From contig JBBPUQ010000001.1 of NCBI GenBank assembly GCA_038501195.1, positions 5,332,001 through 5,396,000 of the forward strand: a stretch of 64,000 nucleotides of DNA. Reading direction: 5' to 3'. The notes under the pieces were generated by a model. The model had not been told where the DNA came from, made no database searches, and saw nothing but the letters and a program-made list of their open reading frames with translations. This DNA comes from Nemania diffusa. Its lineage: Eukaryota; Ascomycota; Sordariomycetes; Xylariales; Xylariaceae. How positions within the stretch are numbered: position 1 is the stretch's first letter; every line of letters starts with the position of its first letter. Shown here piece after piece: positions 60,463 through 64,000 of this stretch. Made by a program: the position numbers and the translations under genes.

Positions 60463-62907
60463 TTGACTGTCATTAATGCATAAGCTGGGCGATGCGTGAA
60501 ACAGGCAACGTGGAAGGCAACTTGGTGTACGCTCTTGCGAGTGATATTTATACTCTAAGATATAATCGCTAATGGCGAGTAGGAAAATACGGTACGCTCT
60601 CCTCGCAAGCACTCAACCCTAGCAAATTGATGTTTACGTTTGGTAGGTTATCTTTCTTATGGTATTCAGGTCTCAGTATTAATATGTTATGCATCCTCAA
60701 GTATACCTGTGCATGTCTCTTACTAAACTAGGTATTTAGTAAACACAAAGCTTCGCTATCCATAAGCTCCATCGTTCCCCAGAAAATAGGAGGAACCGCT
60801 CTCGCCATCGAGATTTCATATATTTTAATCTTGATTATTAAAAGTCAGGTGAGAGAACGATCATACGAACACTATCTTACAGTAGATTAGCATAAAGTTC
60901 TAATTATAAATACAATAGAAGACATTTTTGTTGCCATCTTAACCTCCAGGGCCAACTCTACTTTTTATCGCCATCTGGAAAGCCCAATATACTGGTTATA
61001 TACTGGTTAGCATTATAATGATGGATTCCGCAGAGTCAGAAACGAAGAAGATGAGAAAGGGCGTATTGATTAGCTTCTAGGGTTACAAGCCATGTTGCCA
61101 AGGAGGAATGCCCAATAGGCCCATTTTTTGATAGGAAAAGTTAACTTAAATCTAGGAGATCCCATATTTTTACATCCTAATTACTCTTTCATTGTGATGT
61201 TTCTACTTAAAACGATTAACACATACTCGAATCTCTCTGATATATACTGCTTCATTAAGTTCTCTAACACTAATCCTCTCTACAGGCCATAATGACCGAA
61301 GTCTTGCCTCACAGCACTCATTAATCGCTGATGCTCTGAGTCACCAAGGTGTGCTCCCTGTGTCATCTCTCCCATTCATTCGTAAATTTCATACCGTATG
61401 TTATAATACTATGCAATGGAATACCTAACTATATAATTATACATTACTATTACACAAGAAATGCTCTCGATATCTCTTTCTAAAAGTAGGAACCGATTCG
61501 CTTCCCAACAGTATCTTCTCTAAAACGTTATTACCGTGGGCTATGAGTTATCACGTAGTTTCCGCTTTGCCTCCTATTTCATCACTCGCTGGAAATTTCG
61601 GCTGTGATGATCTCGCGCCATCACCGGCTGTTCGGCATAGGGAGGCCTACCGCGAGAACAACGGAATACTCATCGTGTGACAGCTCCAAACGGCCTTACA
61701 GGAGCCCCTCTTTCTCCCGCGTACAAACCTCCAACTCTCCACTCTTACCATCTCGTAGACGGGCGACAGAATCGTCGACAGGGCTCGGAGGTCTAGTCGG
61801 CGGAATTCTACACGAGATCTCGAAAGCTCCAACGGCACTACCTCTTGTGAGTCCCCCCGACGTCAGCTAGATAGGGTCCCAGTTTTTAGAGTGGTAGATC
61901 GCCAACGCTAGACGTCGCGAAGAGGGACGGGAACTATGAGCCGGTATTCCAAAGCCCTGCTATTGGCGCTACTATACTATACATAGACGCATGGGGTAGT
62001 AGATCTATCGGGTGAGATCTACGGGGTGCCCCATCTCTAGGGTAGGTTCGTAGTGTTCAGGGATTTACTATTACTCATCGTAGCTGATAAGACGCCCTTG
62101 ACAAGCCTAACCCACGGAACGTTTATAGATATAGCAAGTCGAATAAGGGCACATCGCGGGTTTCGCGTAAGCATTTAGCGTGCTGTATTTTCTTTTGTGT
62201 TACTTTTCGTTGCCATCAAGCACTATCTAAATATTCGTGTTAGTCGCTGCTGGTGTCCTTTTGCACTAGGGCGGTTAGATCCGCGATTGGACGACCGATT
62301 ACTAGATGGGAGGTCTATCTGCGCATAAGCACGAGCTCTACTTACACTCCTAACTTCGAGTTCTCGGGTTGGCAGTAGAAGGTGTTCTTTAACACTTTTA
62401 AGAATGTGAATGCCTATCATAACATGCCCAACAATGTATAGATGTAGCTTTTGAGAGAAATCCAACCCCGAGCCCGGCGCGACGAAGACGAATACGTGTT
62501 AATAGGTGAAATCTTCCATCTTAACGCCGACAGCTTTACCAAAAGACAACCGACTAAACCCAAATAATAATTTAACCCTTTTCTTCTTTTCAATTATTTA
62601 CAAGTTTAGAAAGTGTGTTTTAACTTTCTTCTGAGGCTGATAAGAGATTCTGCAGTGCGTTTATACTATTATCATGATAGGTTAGCCGTTTCTGGTATTG
62701 CTGATTTCGGCGTTAGTATCGTGGAAGTTGCAGGGTATAGGCCAGGCATCAAAATAGATAGGGTAGTTGACTGGTGTAAACAAAAAAAAAAAAAAGATTG
62801 GCAACAGGCAACAGGCAACAGGATTGAATATCAAGAAAGCATGTCTCTTGACCGCTGATTGATGGGAATCGGTACTCTATGCATCTCTTCTCTTTGCTCG
62901 TTACCCG
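60463..62907. other. Intergenic region with a GC-richer ORF island
   Basis: Mostly AT-rich. 61604-61870 (plus) is an 88-codon ORF of higher GC ending soon after GLGGLVGGILHEISKAPTAL, faintly like the linker of fungal sterol-glucosyltransferase-type proteins, with no continuation found. A 14-A run is followed by GCAACAG repeats at 62782-62820. The last 300 bases hold the ABC transporter promoter. Confidence 0.35.
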
Positions 62908-64000
62908 ATGGACTGCACATTTGGTGCCGAGCAGTCGTTTGGGCCTGCGGTCGCGCAGTGTCGCCGGACGTTTGACTTCACGCTCTTCTTCGAAGAACTC
63001 ATCTTCAAACTCCTCCCTTCGGTTCTATTCATTGTTACCGCCGCTGCCCGTATTGCCGTGCTTGTGAAGAGTTCCCCGAGGGTTCGCTTCGGCGTGTTGT
63101 ACTTTGCCAAGATCGTAAGTAAGAATCCCAGACGGGATCGCGTATCTTGATAGGCGCTAGTCCATAGTAAACAATCGACGATTTCGCTCACGCGTCATAG
63201 GCCGTAATCGGGGTCTTCGCTGCTCTGGAATTAGCCCTGTTGATACTCGTGAGCGTGGGTTCCAGAGGCCGCACGTCTATCACCGTCGCTACCGCGGCGT
63301 TGTGCTTGGTTGCGTCTGCGGCGCTGCTTGCGCTGTCGCATGTCGAGCACACGCGCTCTGCTGGATCGTCTGACATCCTGGGGCTTTACCTTCTCGTCAC
63401 GCCCCTGCTGCGAGCCGCCGTAGTGCGCACGTACTGGCACCTCTATGGGTACCATGTTATTGCCTACCTCAGCTTGACCTCGCTGCTTGTCCAGCTTGGT
63501 ATCCTAGCGCTTGAGAGCTGCAGCAAGCGCCGATGGCTTGCTGATGCAAGTTGCGGGAGCACGCCCGAAGAGTGCGCGAGCTTCCTCAGCCGGAGTCTCG
63601 TTGCCTGGATCAACCCCTTGTTCCTCAAAGGGTATCGCCGACCATTAACGGATTCCGATCTCCGCATCATAGACAGTAGCTTAAGTGCCGCAGAGTTCGA
63701 GCCGAGATTCGACCGGCTATTGGCAACTCAGGAATGTATGCAGCTAAAGATCGGTGTTCTGATTTGTGTGAACTCGAAAAAAGGGTTGATATATATATAC
63801 TGATGCACTCGCAGTTGGACGCTATGGCCTGATCAGACTGACTTTCCAGTCTCTGGGAGCTTACGCTTTGACTCCCGTGCTTCCTAGACTCGGCTTAAGC
63901 GCCTTCACCTTTGCACAGCCATTCCTGGCATCTTCGCTCATTGCATTCCTCGACGAGAACCGAAATCTATCTGAGAATGACGGGTATGGGCTGATCGGAG
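62908..64000 (+). CDS. ABC transporter, MRP/ABCC type, 3' end outside window
   Basis: Partial at the right edge. Model so far: 62908-63114, 63201-63735, 63815-64000; introns of 86 and 79 nt. It shows the N-terminal TMD0 of an MRP-type multidrug transporter: a short external start (MDCTFGAEQSFGPAV), spans LFFEELIFKLLPSVLFIVTA, AVIGVFAALELALLILVSV, ITVATAALCLVASAALLALS, a further pair ending in IAYLSLTSLLVQLGILALES, then the family linker TPEECASFLSRSLVAWINPL followed by FLKGYRRPLTDSDLRIID. This linker leads into the first core domain (GRYGLIRLTFQSLGAYALTP). The nucleotide-binding domains lie beyond the window. By family it exports drugs, conjugates or secondary metabolites. The start at 62908 gives the usual N-terminal length. 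Confidence 0.92.

Overview
The window is nuclear DNA of a filamentous ascomycete, most likely a Sordariomycete. The evidence is short spliceosomal introns (about 44-175 nt, with GTRAGT-like donors and YAG acceptors), fungal-type proteins (an ENA-type cation ATPase, ATG11, CSC1, NHP6) and long AT-rich gene-poor gaps full of short TACCTAGG-type motifs. No bacterial operons, CRISPR arrays or viral genes are seen. Seventeen protein-coding loci are supported. Most are multi-exon, and I joined exons by hand from reading frame and splice signals, so exon coordinates are models. Domain and family names come from recognising motifs by eye; no database was searched.

Layout. 1-818 (+) is the 3' part of an SDR reductase, followed convergently by DPM1 (1128-1951, -). 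3212-6250 (-) is a multi-pass membrane protein gene cut by a 612-bp insertion flanked by 15-bp direct repeats. 7577-11146 (-) is an ENA-type P-type ATPase. 12420-12903 holds two different tRNA-Trp genes, one with an intron. 13610-14916 (+) is FAD synthase with a 14-nt microexon. 16976-17978 (+) is an AT-hook protein. 17979-24200 is a gene desert containing one Pol III gene of unclear identity. 24201-27300 (+) is a CSC1/TMEM63-type channel. 28281-29219 (+) is a secreted endonuclease/exonuclease/phosphatase-fold enzyme in a GC-rich island. 29220-33689 is repeat-rich: a tandem array of hairpin modules followed by minisatellites. 33690-36360 (-) is a CorA-like membrane protein and 38486-40561 (-) is a member of a fungal family of unknown function. 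43277-43753 (-) is NHP6. 48523-49381 (-) is CENP-H and 50340-54624 (+) is ATG11, sharing a divergent promoter region. 55735-56855 (-) is mitochondrial ribosomal protein bL9m. 57831-58553 (+) and 58949-60462 (+) are two proteins of unknown function. 62908 to the right edge (+) is the start of an MRP-type (ABCC) transporter.

The genes do not form one pathway. Housekeeping functions (dolichol-phosphate mannose, FAD, mitochondrial translation, kinetochore, selective autophagy, chromatin) alternate with faster-evolving accessory loci (SDR, membrane protein, CorA-like, 503-aa family, secreted EEP, ABCC transporter). The accessory loci lie next to the repeat-rich gaps. No convincing new multi-gene system was found. 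The strongest unusual signals are the clean insertion in the 3.2-6.2 kb gene, the hairpin array at 30.4-31.2 kb, the unusual tRNA-type loci and the FAD1 microexon.
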